Shown here: positions 1-12,526 of the stretch, one piece after another
Layout of the letters: each line of letters opens with the position of its first letter
Numbering within the stretch: position 1 is the stretch's first letter
DNA from: Anthoceros angustus
Taxonomy: Eukaryota > Streptophyta > Anthocerotopsida > Anthocerotales > Anthocerotaceae
Direction: 5' to 3'
DNA length: 64,000 bases
Assembly (NCBI GenBank): GCA_010909165.1
Contig: VJWM01000011.1
Coordinates: 930,001 to 994,000, forward strand
Notes under the pieces: generated by a model
Told to the model about the DNA's origin: nothing
The model's database searches: none
Seen by the model: only the letters and a program-made list of their open reading frames with translations
Program-made: the position numbers and the translations under genes

Positions 1-3000
1 CCACCGACATGGCTGCGGCAAAAATGATCGCAGCGTGGCCACTCTCCTTGGCGTGGGAAGCCGGAAAATGTGCCCGCCTCGCTTGCACATGGGTATCCAT
101 AACATGCTATACCTGTGTAGATTCATTATGTATACTATTTGCCAATATATACGGTATGCTGGAAAGTGTATGTACCCGCAATATTTGGTATGTATATATA
201 TATATTTACGCTGATAGGATACCTCAGATATTATACATGGCGTCCCTTTCGTGTATTTCATGTGATGTCTTCTGTCATCTACGGTGTTCGGGTAGCAATT
301 TCGGCCATGTCTAACGTCTAAGTAGAATCCTCTTCAAAACGATAACTGGACAAACAATAGCAATGTGCTTTGGAGTCCGCTCAAAATGAGACCAGCACGC
401 TTAGCAATTCATGCACGTTCAGTTCTGTGTGTACTGTTTTGATCAAAGTCGTACTACGCACAAAGCCTCATACAGGCCAAGACTGCAACAGCTCTATTGA
501 AGCCTACCACCTTCATCTCAAGGTGAGACCTTCGCTCACGAAATAGCTTTTACGAGCTAGGCATGTGGACTAGTTTTTGCATGTGCTAGTGGATAAAGTA
601 GATCTCCGCTTTTGGTACTAGCAGCAGTGTAAGCTGACACATGAGTTTGTTTGGAATAGCAAACTTGAATGCACGGTGGAGCAAGTGGTGGCTAAGGCTT
701 TGGAAATCCCAGACATGTATGTGGCTCTAGATCTCCCAATTGCAACAGATAGAAATGCTTATATTCTTGCAACAGAATAATCAGAGATGCGTTTGTGTTG
801 TTTCTAACATCGACAGCAGCTGGGCATCTTGTATATGACTTTGGGCAGCCCAAGGGCATACATGCAAGCACCAAGTGAAGTTGCTTATGTTACTTCAAAC
901 GCTTGTTCTGATGCTTTTACTCGTGCAAGAGCTGATGCATATATAGTAAGTCTCATGAGCAGATACAAGATAAAGGAACACTTTAACTTTTGCAGCAAGA
1001 GGTATGCCACAATCTGGCTGGTCAGGATACAATCATGAATAGAGTGGTGTTATTGAAGCGGGATGCCACAATCTGGTTGGTCAGGATACAATCATGAATA
1101 GAGTGGTGTTATTGAAGAAGTTGTTGAGAACACGAGTTTGGATGTTTCTGGTGAACAAGCTATAACTCAATTGACTCATAGTTTGGATAGGTTGCAATCC
1201 CTTGTTTGGACATGCTGCACTTTCCCTTGTTTGCGTATTGTGTGCGCTTTCCCTTATGTGTTTTCCCTTGTGTGCGGATTGATAAGTTGATGGAGCAGAA
1301 ACCCTAAAGCCCCAAATGATAGCCGTTGAGTAGGACATTACCTTTGAGCACTATGAAAGGTAAAGAGGAACCAACTGCCGGAGAGTTGGTAGCCACGAAA
1401 GAAGAGCAGGCTGCCGGCCGCATGGCACCTCAGGGTATGCAGCTACACACGAAATATTGTGAGCAGGCGCTTTGATTTCCCGATGAGGTTTAGGCGATGG
1501 GGTACATAATAGGTCTGCACAAGGCAAACTAGCCGTAATCACTCTAACTTTTATTCGAGTACATAATGTGATTCATGAAATAAAAAAGAGAGCAGGAACC
1601 TCACAATGCAAAGTCACTCCACGAGTCTACACAACACTACCTGTGGCCGATTAAACTCTATTTTTCTATATTTTTTTAATTGATCAGGACCAGCCTTTTT
1701 ATTCCACATATTGAGAGAATTGTATGCCACAAATACCTCTAGCAACAAAGAGATCACCATGTTACTGTGAGCAGGGCACCCGTTGGAGGAAAGCCCCTGA
1801 CTTCATATCTCAAGCTCCTTATCGTATGAGAGCAGTATGGGATGCTTATCCTGTTTGGCTTCCGATTCAGCTCCTTTTCCTAGAGGGACTACATATTTAT
1901 CCCTTTCATTTCATTTGTGGGCCGTAGAGATTGCTTATGACTTAAACCATCGTCTCATAAGCATCATAACTAGAGATGGCAGATCTTGAAGAGCAAGGCA
2001 AATAAAGAGCAAGGTGGGCAAATAAAGAGCAAGGATCCTTGATGATCGCTCTCGATATATCGGCTATCTCTGAGGTGGCAACATGACACTAGAAACAAAA
2101 TCGAGAGCATAGCAAGGCCCATTCCATATGGGCCCTCCTATGGGACGGTTCTAGGACCTGAATTTAAAAAACTGGCATCTATGCCATACGGATTGGGACA
2201 ACAATCCCAACGGCCTTGCCTAAAAACTCTTGAGGAAAGCTGCCCCAAACCTTTTCAAGAAACCCATCGACCCTTTTCAAGGGCTTATTCACCCCATGAC
2301 GGTAGAATCGAGGCGTTCTACGAACCATTTGTTCCAGAGGCCTCGATTCTCACACCAGGTTGGGAGCTCTATGAATCATGGTTCAGGATGCTACCGTCCG
2401 ACCCTGGCCAGAAATTCGGGGCCAATACGTATTTCAAGCTACTGTACATAGGTATGTATGTACATAATATGGTGTCGGTATAATGTACAAGTGTGCGTGT
2501 CAACAAACTTGACGCCACATGCTCTCCTTATTCGGTAAATTATTATTCCTTTTCGCTTTGGTGCTTTCTGGCCCAGGCGTTTCGAGAACATGTGGTTACA
2601 GATCCAGCGACAGCATCCCTGTGTGAGACGAAAACGAACTTCACACGCGGGGATCCTGGCAACCAGCGCCACAAACTGGCATCGAGCTAATGCATCTGCC
2701 ACAGAGGCTGTTACCAAGGAGCGAGACACAGGATCTCTTTGCATGATCGATGCGTCGTTTGTGTCTCATTCCCATGCTCCACACCGAAGGCTTCCGGGGC
2801 TCGGTCCGTCTCCTTTGCAAAAACTCGGGAGCTTGATTTCTGAATGTAGGCAGCTGGCAGCGAGAGCAGTTTCTTTCAGGTGGAAGAACTGCTCCGGTGG
2901 CGGAGGAAGGTGCGGTACTGCTTTCTAACTCTCTCTGTGAGTAGCTTGTGCTCGAGTCCAAGCGGAATCCAATTTTTTCTTATCCGTGGAGAATTCGTGG

Positions 3001-3014
3001 CACAGCAGTCCAGG
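1..3014. other. Gene-poor 5' spacer and ABC1K leader
   Basis: No open reading frame here resembles a known protein and no exon chain could be assembled. The sequence is AT-rich to about 2.1 kb and then becomes more mixed. The last 100 bp or so are probably the 5' leader of the ABC1 kinase. A good donor (GTGAGTAG near 2937) pairs with an acceptor (cacagcag ending at 3009) six bases upstream of the chosen ATG, which suggests a 5'-UTR intron. The only structured element is the tandem duplication at about 1004-1121. Confidence 0.5.
1004..1121. repeat. Tandem duplication, 59-bp unit, two copies
   Basis: Two adjacent copies begin with ATGCCACAATCTGG at 1004 and 1063 and differ by only one or two bases over 59 bp, so the duplication looks recent. 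It does not sit in any recognisable gene. Confidence 0.85.
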
Positions 3015-5780
3015 ATGACGAGGGATTTTGTGGTCATGCATCCGGTGCTGTGGATGGAGGATCGGATTAAGGATCTGGCAGGCAATTTGCTGGACGAGCA
3101 GAGACGAAGAGACAATTTGGAGAGCATCCGAACGGTTGCCCTAAGGAAGCAGCGGACCGTAGAGCGGACGTTGCAGTTTTGGAGCCGAATGGTGGATATT
3201 TATGCTGGTTACAAGGTGAGAGACGTCCTCATTGACAAAGAGTATGTTTTGTATAATTACCACTTGTTGCTGCAACCTTATGCTGTGCTGCCGAACCTGT
3301 CGATTGTTTCGCAGTTTACGCAAGTTCGGTCGGCATTCGTGAAGGATAAGGCTGAATTGGACTGGATGTGGGACCAACAGCATGAGAAGGGTGCCGATCA
3401 GCTGTATTCCATGTGTGTGGAGATGAAGGGCTTTTTCCTCAAGGTCAGCCTGCTCTGGGGAACTGACTTGTACTGCAGTTTACTTTTGTAAGGCGTCTTG
3501 CTAACTCGTATGTTGAATGGACGACGACAGACAGCTCAAATTTTAGCCAAGCCTGACTTGGCTCCGATGCAATGGGTTAAAAAACTTGTTGTCCTTTGCG
3601 ACCAAGCACCAGAGACGCCCTTTGAAGTCGTGCAAGCAGCTCTGGAAAGTCAATTTGGAAAGCCATTGGACACTGTGTTTGACAGGTTTGACAGAAAGCC
3701 TATCGGGTCTGCATCTGTGGCTCAGGTTTGCTGCCTCCTGTCACGACACAACTAGGGGTTTTCAAGAGCTGTTGCAATGGGGTGCTGCTATCTTTGCCTT
3801 CAGGCTGTTAAATGATGTCCAGCTCACGAGGTTGAACTCCTGCAGGTTCACAGAGCACGTCTGAAGGGTGCCTCGGGTGACGTTGCTGTGAAGGTACGTT
3901 GGAATACAACACCGGTGTGTTGACAGGGGTGTGTAAAAGAGGAGGAGGTCAGCATCTGTTTTGTGGACTATGCAGGTACAACATCCAGGGGCTGAGGAGC
4001 TCATGATGACAGACATTAGGAATCAAAAAGCATTTGCAGGATTTCTCCAACGATTCGACGTCAAGTTTGATCTTGTCACAGTTGTAGAAGAAATAGAAGA
4101 TCAGGTATACTGGTCTTCATAGAGCCTACGTAGGTCTTAAGGATGTTGTCGATGTGTACCATGATTCTGTTCTTTGCTATTGACTGTTCAGGCCTGAAAC
4201 ACTCCGCAGGAAGAATTAATGTATCCTCATATTCTGACCTTGTTTCAGGTAGCGCATGAATTTGATTTTAGGAAGGAAGCACGTTCAATGGATAGAATTG
4301 CCCAAGCTCTGTCAGTTACTGGAAAGTCACCGGTTGCTGTGCCTCGTTCTGTTCCAGGGATGGTTTCCAGGTGAATAAGAGTTGCTTTTTGCCCTTCTAG
4401 ACTGGCGTGTTGCTTTAGTTTAGTAGGTCTGCTTGCTACTGAACGGGTCAAAGTGACTGTGATCGCTTGATTGATGACTCTCTTGTTGTCATGCAGGCGA
4501 GTGTTGGTTATGGACTTTTTGGAGGGAACGTCAATCATAAAGTTAGGAGATGAAATGGCTAAGCGAGGAATCAATCCCAACGGGAGGATTGCAACCATGG
4601 CCAAAAAGTAAGTGGTCGGGTTGCAGCAAGTAGTTTGGACAAGTGTGTGGGGGTTGATCTGTGAAGCTGCTGTTCGACGAGTCATGGATTCATGCGGCTC
4701 ATTGTTGCAGAAATATTATAAAGGATTTAACGACAGCTTATGGTCAGATGATTTTAAGGGACGGGTTTTTCCAGGCGGATCCGCATCCAGGAAATATTCT
4801 TGTCAATGGCCAAGGGAAGGTATGTGGTCGTCACACACTCTCTGCTTGGAGCTGCTAGTGCAGATACGTGCAAGCTGAGAAGCAGAACTGGTGTGAGGGT
4901 CATTTCCTCCTTCAAAGGACCTTTACAAGCTGATGAGATTTTTGTTGAAAGGTTGCACTGCTGGGCTACGGAAGCTGATAAAATGTTTGTTGAAAGGTTG
5001 CATTGCTGGACTACGGACAGACGAAGCAGTTGACGCAACGGCAGCGACTTGGATTTGCTAAGGTCGTGTTGGGGCTGGCAACCTCCAATGTCCCTCAACT
5101 GGGTTCATCGTTCAAGTATGCTTGTCTACTTTGACTGTGTTCATCCCACGTACTCCGCGACGGTATGTGCTACTAATCAGTGAGCGTTGTGGATGGCAGG
5201 GAGCTGGGAATAAAAACCGACAAGTCTGCAAGCGAAGACCCACAGTCGTTCAAGACTTTGGCTACGCTCATATTCGACACTCAACTGCCTCCAGGAATGA
5301 CCGTTGCAAGCCCTTTCGGCGACGACACGATATTGAAGGCCATCTCTGTGGATGTGAGCTGCACTCACTAAGACTCTTTTTACGGTTGTGACGCAATTTG
5401 GATTCACCGCTTTGTCCTTCTGTGCAGAACTTTCCGAAGGACATGTTCTTTATATTGAGGACTGTGCACTTGTTGAGGGGATTGAGCATGGCCATGGGCG
5501 TTCCGTACTCGTCGTCCCAGATGTGGAAATCTTTGGCCGAAGAAGTTTTGACCTCTGCAGGCGAATTGCCAAATCCTTCTCTCTCCGCCAAGTCTCCAAG
5601 TAAGGCCCAGTCTTCCAGCAATCTGCAGTCGCATTTGAATTGTTGTCTCAACAGCAAGTTTCGTTTTCTGCGTCTGGTGCAGATCATCTGTTGAGGTCTG
5701 GGAAGCCAAAGGACGGAACTCCTAGGAAATTTATGCGGGACAAGAGGAGAACATACCGCAGAGAGTCTGAATCATCCTAG
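3015..5780 (+). CDS. ABC1/UbiB-family atypical protein kinase (aarF domain), 561 aa
   Basis: Eleven exons splice into one frame: 3015-3443, 3531-3725, 3846-3893, 3976-4104, 4249-4370, 4497-4607, 4711-4819, 4997-5115, 5200-5353, 5428-5599, 5683-5780. ABC1 kinases act in mitochondria or plastids, usually in quinone or other isoprenoid-lipid metabolism. Visible landmarks are the N-terminal K-x-x-Q helix as KTAQ (143-146), the nucleotide loop IGSASVAQVH (about 201-210), the beta-3 lysine in VAVK (Lys224), HEFDF, the catalytic loop QADPHPGN (Asp368, Asn373), and DYG (Asp386) in place of DFG. The tail is basic (KFMRDKRRTYRRESESS). KTAQ departs from the canonical KxGQ; I believe a plant subclade shares this, so I do not call it inactive. 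No clear transit peptide follows the start used; Met at 3015 was chosen because a probable 5'-UTR intron ends just before it. Family assignment is firm; substrate is unknown. Confidence 0.9.
4933..5031 (+). repeat. Local duplication that copies a splice acceptor in the ABC1 kinase
   Basis: A segment reading TTTGTTGAAAGGTTGCA then CTGCTGG(A/G)CTACGGA occurs twice, about 56 bp apart, at the end of intron 7. The downstream copy supplies the acceptor at 4996 and the DYG codons. The upstream copy has an equivalent AG, but it would encode GYG instead of DYG and then run into stop codons. Only the downstream acceptor yields a working kinase. Confidence 0.75.
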
Positions 5781-6073
5781 CCTGGGGGGTATTCTTTGCA
5801 TTTGGAAGTCGCTGGGTGGAGAAGCAAGAACCGCTCTGCCACATGCTCCAAGGCGTCACACAATCTCTCTCTCTCTCTGTACATGGTGCCGTCATTGTAA
5901 CAATATCCCCCCTCCCGAGATTCTTTCATTCCGGAATAATTTGTGTCGCCGAAGCGATTCCCTTTAAGTAAGTGCTCCCTTCTCTAAGTGCGGTTGCCTT
6001 CAGATGCACTGAACGTGTCAAAGTACAAAGTCTGGGATGGACGTCACTTGTGAACATCTTCAGCAAGTGAGCC

Positions 6074-6973
6074 ATGGACAAAGGTGTGGAAGAAGACGTC
6101 CCCGTGGAAGGGGGCACGACATTGGCAGCCGCAGAAAACAAGTCAGTGAAAGAGGGGTTGGAGAAGCAGGAGTCTTCCGCCGAACAGCTCGCAAAGGTCA
6201 GCCTGTCTGAGGGCAAAGCTACAGCAGCCTTCAAAGAAGACGTGCGGCGAAAGGAAGTTGCTTTAGAGCAGTATCGGAAAATTCAAGAGCAAAGCTTTCC
6301 AGACATTCCAATCATAACTGGCCAGCAACTGCTCAAGCTGGTCACCACTGTGAGAACGTCCAGGAGAAACACTTGTGTTTGCGCTAGCTAGGCTAGACAT
6401 GCTAGATAGCAGATGCTTGATCACTTCATTTCGTTCGCAGAATTCCATTGGACCCGAGAAGGGAGCGGTGTTGGTGGATTGCCGATCGGATGCTGAACGC
6501 AAGGTTCATGAAGGCTTGGATACCTGCACATGTTGCATTGTCTAACGCCACCAGGGCTGAGCACTTGGATTGAATGCAGGTCTCCATCATTCCGGGCGCA
6601 CTGGCGAAAGCAGAGGTAGAAGAAAACTTCCATCAGTTTGTAGATAAGGAGGTCATCGGCTACTGGTACTCCTCACACAAGCTCCTCCTATTTTGAACCT
6701 GTAGCAGGTTTTTCCTCACCAGATGCTGGTTTTGTACAACTCAGTGCGATTGGAAGGCGGTCCGGCAATTTCCTCAACAACCTGTGGCAGAGGCACCCCG
6801 AGCTGAAGGTTCTGAACCTGGCAGGAAGCCTGGTGGACTGGGTGCACCTGGGAGGGCCCCTTGTGGATGGTGTAACTGGGGCCCCAACAACCCGGCTTGA
6901 CCTCGGTGGCAACAGTTGGCTCCCCTACCTTCCTACTACCCGAGACGTCCACTTAGTGACCGAATCAACTTGA
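6074..6973 (+). CDS. Single-domain rhodanese-like protein, 217 aa
   Basis: Four exons join in frame: 6074-6349, 6441-6503, 6580-6665, 6745-6973. The first 85 or so residues are acidic and lysine-rich with a predicted helical stretch, without an obvious transit peptide, so a cytosolic location is likely. The rhodanese fold follows: LVDCRSDAER near 103-112, IPGAL near 120, and the active-site loop CAIGRRSG beginning at Cys142, whose codon is split by the last intron. Next comes LNLAGSLVDWVHLGGPLVD, the typical plant rhodanese ending. The loop keeps the catalytic cysteine and flanking arginines, so sulfurtransferase or related thiol chemistry is plausible; the real substrate is unknown. The gene starts 293 bp after the ABC1 kinase stop on the same strand. 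Confidence 0.82.
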
Positions 6974-7960
6974 AGCTACATGTTAGATACTTCAGATGTT
7001 TGCCTACGTTTATCACAGCTGCGGCAAACATGTTAGATAAGAACATCTTTCATGATCAAAAGCGTGGCCAGACATTCACAACCACCAGCCGAGGCATTGT
7101 CTCACATAAAGTCATACGGAACTAGTCCACTGATGCGACAGCCTGAAAACTAGTGTCATTGTGTGGACCAGACGTAGCCGAACTGTGGCATTTTAGCGCT
7201 TGGAGGAAAACTGTACGCTACTGGCACTTCTGGCCAAGAGATTATTGCGAAGCTGGAGCTGCAGTCACGAACAAACAAACAGTCCCACAGCCATTTTGTC
7301 CACAGCTCTTGCATCCATCTATCCCGAGGGAACTGCAAGCTCCCTAGAAGCACCTCAATTGTCCAAAACAGGCTCATACTTTACAGCTGCAAGTTCAATC
7401 AAAACAGATAACACTCTCAGGCACACGGCAAGCGGAAGTGACTTCCATGCAAACGTGTCTTCAAAACACTGAAAAGGGGGAGCCCTGTGAGAAACCTGGA
7501 CCTTGCAAGGTCTATACGAATCGACTCGCTTACGGACAGCACAGCCTGCATGGATGAGGTTAAGATTCTTAGCCAGGAATGCCAGACAACACAGGGAAAC
7601 AAGAAAACATGGATAACAATTGAAATACATCTGCAAGGTCAGAACTTGCACAAATTGCTGTTTGCTATATCTGCCTTTTATAGTCCTTGCTGGAACTGCC
7701 TCCATCGGATGTTGCACGTGAACTGCTGTCCAGAAGGATAAAATAAATTAGCACTTTATAGAAGAAAACACCTGTCAATCTGTTTTCAGCAGCAAGAATA
7801 TAAATGAATATAGCTGTGCTTCCTTGGTGAAAGCCTGGCACGCATCACGGGTTCTCCAACAAGAAGCCCGACTTGTCCTCTAGACAGCCCAAGCTGAATT
7901 CGTTACAAAACGTTATGCCCAAGCTGAATTTGTTACAATACGACTGCCTCGCCCGGCAAG

Positions 7961-8355
7961 CTGTGAGGTCGCTTGCAAAAAGGTAAGGCTGAACGTCCTA
8001 CAACAAAAAAGACGCTACATGGCAGGCATATCTCACCGATCTGTGAGGTCGCTTGCAAGCCATGAGGCTGAAGGTCTTACAACAAAAATCCCGCTACATG
8101 GCATGCATATCTCATCCATCTGTGAGGTCGCTGGCAAAAAATAAGGCTGAACGTCTTACAACAAAAACCCGCTACATGGCAGGCATATCTCACCCATCTC
8201 TGAGGTCGCTGGCAAAAAATAAGGCTGAATGTCTTACAACAAAACCCACTACATGGCAGGCATATCTCACCCATCTGTGAGGTCGCTGGCAACAAATAAG
8301 GCTGAATGTCTTACAACAAAAACCCGCTACATGGCAGGCATATCTCACCCATCTT
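7961..8355. repeat. Tandem array, five units of 77-80 bp
   Basis: Units begin with CTGTGAGGTCGCT or close variants at 7961, 8041, 8120, about 8198 and 8275. Each runs through AAGGCTGAA, TTACAACAAAA, CGCTACATGGCAGGCATATCTCACC. Units 3-5 are almost identical and the first is more diverged, which fits growth by unequal exchange. Most units lack stops in one plus frame and one minus frame, but one unit shifts frame, so coding is unlikely. Confidence 0.9.
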
Positions 8356-9939
8356 TGATTCTTTTCAGAAAACTCTCAGCCATCCTTCGAATGACTCTAT
8401 TCAATTTGTAGCCAACAAATACTCCAATTGTAAAACTTGCAACTGCAACCTTGGAGCAGGTTACCGCTGACACGGGAGTATTCCGGTTGATGTTGAGCAT
8501 ATTCATCCTGCCAAAGGAAAACGTGGTATCAGAATTTTAAACAGGTTAGGCAGAGGCTCGACAAAGAAATTTCAGGCAGAGTCTCAGAGTACAGACTACT
8601 ACTGCATGTACTTCCTCTGAAATGGGTTAGCCTATCAACCTGTGAAGTGAGGAAATTTAGAGGGCTGTGTTGCTCGAGCCTCAAACAGAAGGTGATTGAT
8701 GCAAAGATTGGGACTCCGAACTAGGCTTTTCGTCGTCACTAGGTTGTACCTTCCTTTTATTTGTTCTTTCAGCTTAGATTTCTTGCCTCCAGGGGCCCCC
8801 CAAGGGAGGAGGCCTTTGGAGACACTAGCCGGGGCTGCCGTCTTATCTGCCTCACTCTGTTTTTATCCCTCGGAACTTGTACGAGTTGCTTCTGCTACGC
8901 TAAGCGCCCGCTCATGCAAAGAACTGGCAGCCATAAATGAGTCTATCCTAGGGGAGCAGTCCTAGGCAGATCATGACCTGAAATACTTGGCGAATCACGA
9001 AGATCTATTCCCCCAACTGCATAAAGCTTCCAATTCGGACAGCCAAGAAACATCTGCAGTGCGAAGTCACTCTTAGTTTGCAAGCCAGCTGTGACTTTGC
9101 AGACCAGAGCGCTCCTTTCGTGCCTTCTTGTATATCTCTATCCCATACTTCTTGCGACAAGCATCCAAACGCAGGAAAAGGTGCCGATCGGCCACGCAGG
9201 GAAGCAGAAAAACAAGCGCGACAAAAACTACCTCACAGAACACGCTACACCTTCCCTTCTGCCGCCAACTCCTGCTCAATTCCGCTCCAACAAAACCAGC
9301 GACACCTAACCGTGACAAACACCACCAAATTGCTCATTCATAACAAAACCGCACACGATCCGCCGCTTCAAGGAACCAATTCTCCCGCAACACTCTCAAT
9401 TCCAGCCACGCCAACCACATCACAGCTACGCCTCACCAGATCAACAGCAGCCTGACGCACTCCCGCCCCCGGCACCTCCCCGTCCACGGACACCGGCACA
9501 GAACAAAACCAGCCTCCGCAACCGGAATTCGCACAGCGAGCAGAGAAGAGATGGCGCATTCTCCACAGGCTAAGGCGCCGAGGAAGACGAGAAGCGAAGC
9601 TCGCCCTTAGGCGCGCCCTTCTTTCGCTCTCTCTGTATCTCTCCACGCCCCGCATCGTGGCCGTCCAGAGCCTCGTCCGGATCGGACGGTGCCACCCGGC
9701 CGGGCCCAGGGTCCGGTTCCGAGCCACCTTGCTTCGGCGTCCAGGCTCGGAAGAATCTGAACAAGATAGAAAGGAGAGAGGCAAAGATGAGAGATCGGCG
9801 TGCCTCTTATGCGCCCGTTTTGGCTGCCGATTGATAGCGTTAGGGAAATTGCGGCGCCTGGTGATGCTCTTGTGCTGCATTTGATCTCGTTTTGCGCTTT
9901 TTTTCTTGCCTCAAATCCAATCCACAGCTGCGCTAAATG

Positions 9940-9993
9940 CACAGATGCAAATGCGGATGCAAATGCAGATGCAAATGCGAATGCAAATGCGCA
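9940..9993. repeat. Short ATGCAAATGCGG-type repeat upstream of HEMC
   Basis: About four imperfect 12-bp units (ATGCAAATGCGG, ATGCAAATGCAG, ATGCAAATGCGA and similar) lie roughly 90-140 bp before the HEMC start codon, in the promoter or 5' leader. The core ATGCAAAT matches the octamer sequence. Whether it is regulatory or just a microsatellite cannot be told from sequence. Confidence 0.7.
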
Positions 9994-10080
9994 GCTTCTC
10001 CGTTGTTGCGCTGTAGGCAGGTGAGGATCTGTGTGTAGCAGCATCCAGGGAGGAAGCGCTCGAGCAGGAGAAGCAGGAGG

Positions 10081-11659
<1,579 letters not shown>

Positions 11660-12526
11660 AGGGAGTAGGGCCTGGCATGGCCTCTTATCGGGCAAGAATC
11701 CCCTGTGAGATGGCGAATGACAATTTTGGTCGTCAACAAGGCTGTCCTACTACCTCCGGGCTATAGAAAAGTTGAGTTTATTTTACAACTTGTGGCACGT
11801 AGGCATAGCCGATTCTGAGCGAACACGAATATAATTAAATTCCATTCAACTTATACACTAAAATATCGGTTCATATTAGCATGGAACTGGCGACCAATGC
11901 AAGAATTCAAGAACTGTGGAGACGACCATCTCTAGTACTATGTAGAATCAGGACGAGTAACAGTACAAATGTTTGATGGAACGACAAGGAGGAGGCAGTG
12001 AGGAGTTGCCCAAGATGCACTGCTTTTCAACCCGCCAGAGGCAGCTCTTCTGAAGCCCATGCTGCAGAGGCAGGTCAAGGTGTGTTGCACAATCCTGCAC
12101 GGACGTGGGCACAATTACTCAACCATGCAACACGAATGAGACCAGAAAAACAAAAAGACCACTACTTCGGGTGAAGGAAGGACAGAGCTGTGACTTACCA
12201 TTGCGAGATGAGGCGTCCAAGCTGGTTCATGGAAGTGTCTACACGAAAAAACAATCATCCTGCAGTCCATGGGAGTGACTTGCCGCATTAGGGCTCGCAG
12301 GTTCCCTGATAACTTAGAAGAATGGTTGCTCCTGTTGATCCACTCCTAACATAGTACATGTGGGGAAAGCCAATGACGACTGATGGTGGGTATCAGTCTC
12401 CTTGCCGGTGTTAGACAGTAAAAATGCTCCCAGTTGCTAACACGCTGACAGTATGTACATACAAGGAAGGACCTGAGGAACAAGATCCCATCAGCTAGTG
12501 CAGCCAACCTTTCCACCGGCCCTTTG
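11660..12526. other. Intergenic region between convergent HEMC and PMI1-like genes
   Basis: About 870 bp hold the 3' ends of both genes. No other coding signal is visible; a 67-codon minus-strand ORF at 12346-12549 overlaps the PMI1-like tail in another frame and is not credible. Confidence 0.55.

Larger units (their letters stand above)
6974..10080. other. Spacer between rhodanese gene and HEMC
   Basis: No gene could be supported. The stretch holds the 78-bp tandem array (7961-8355) and, near its end, the HEMC promoter/leader with a short ATGCAAAT-type repeat. A 120-codon minus-strand ORF (7355-7717) and several ORFs over 9.3-10.1 kb have no family features and probably arise by chance in GC-rich sequence. 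Confidence 0.5.
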
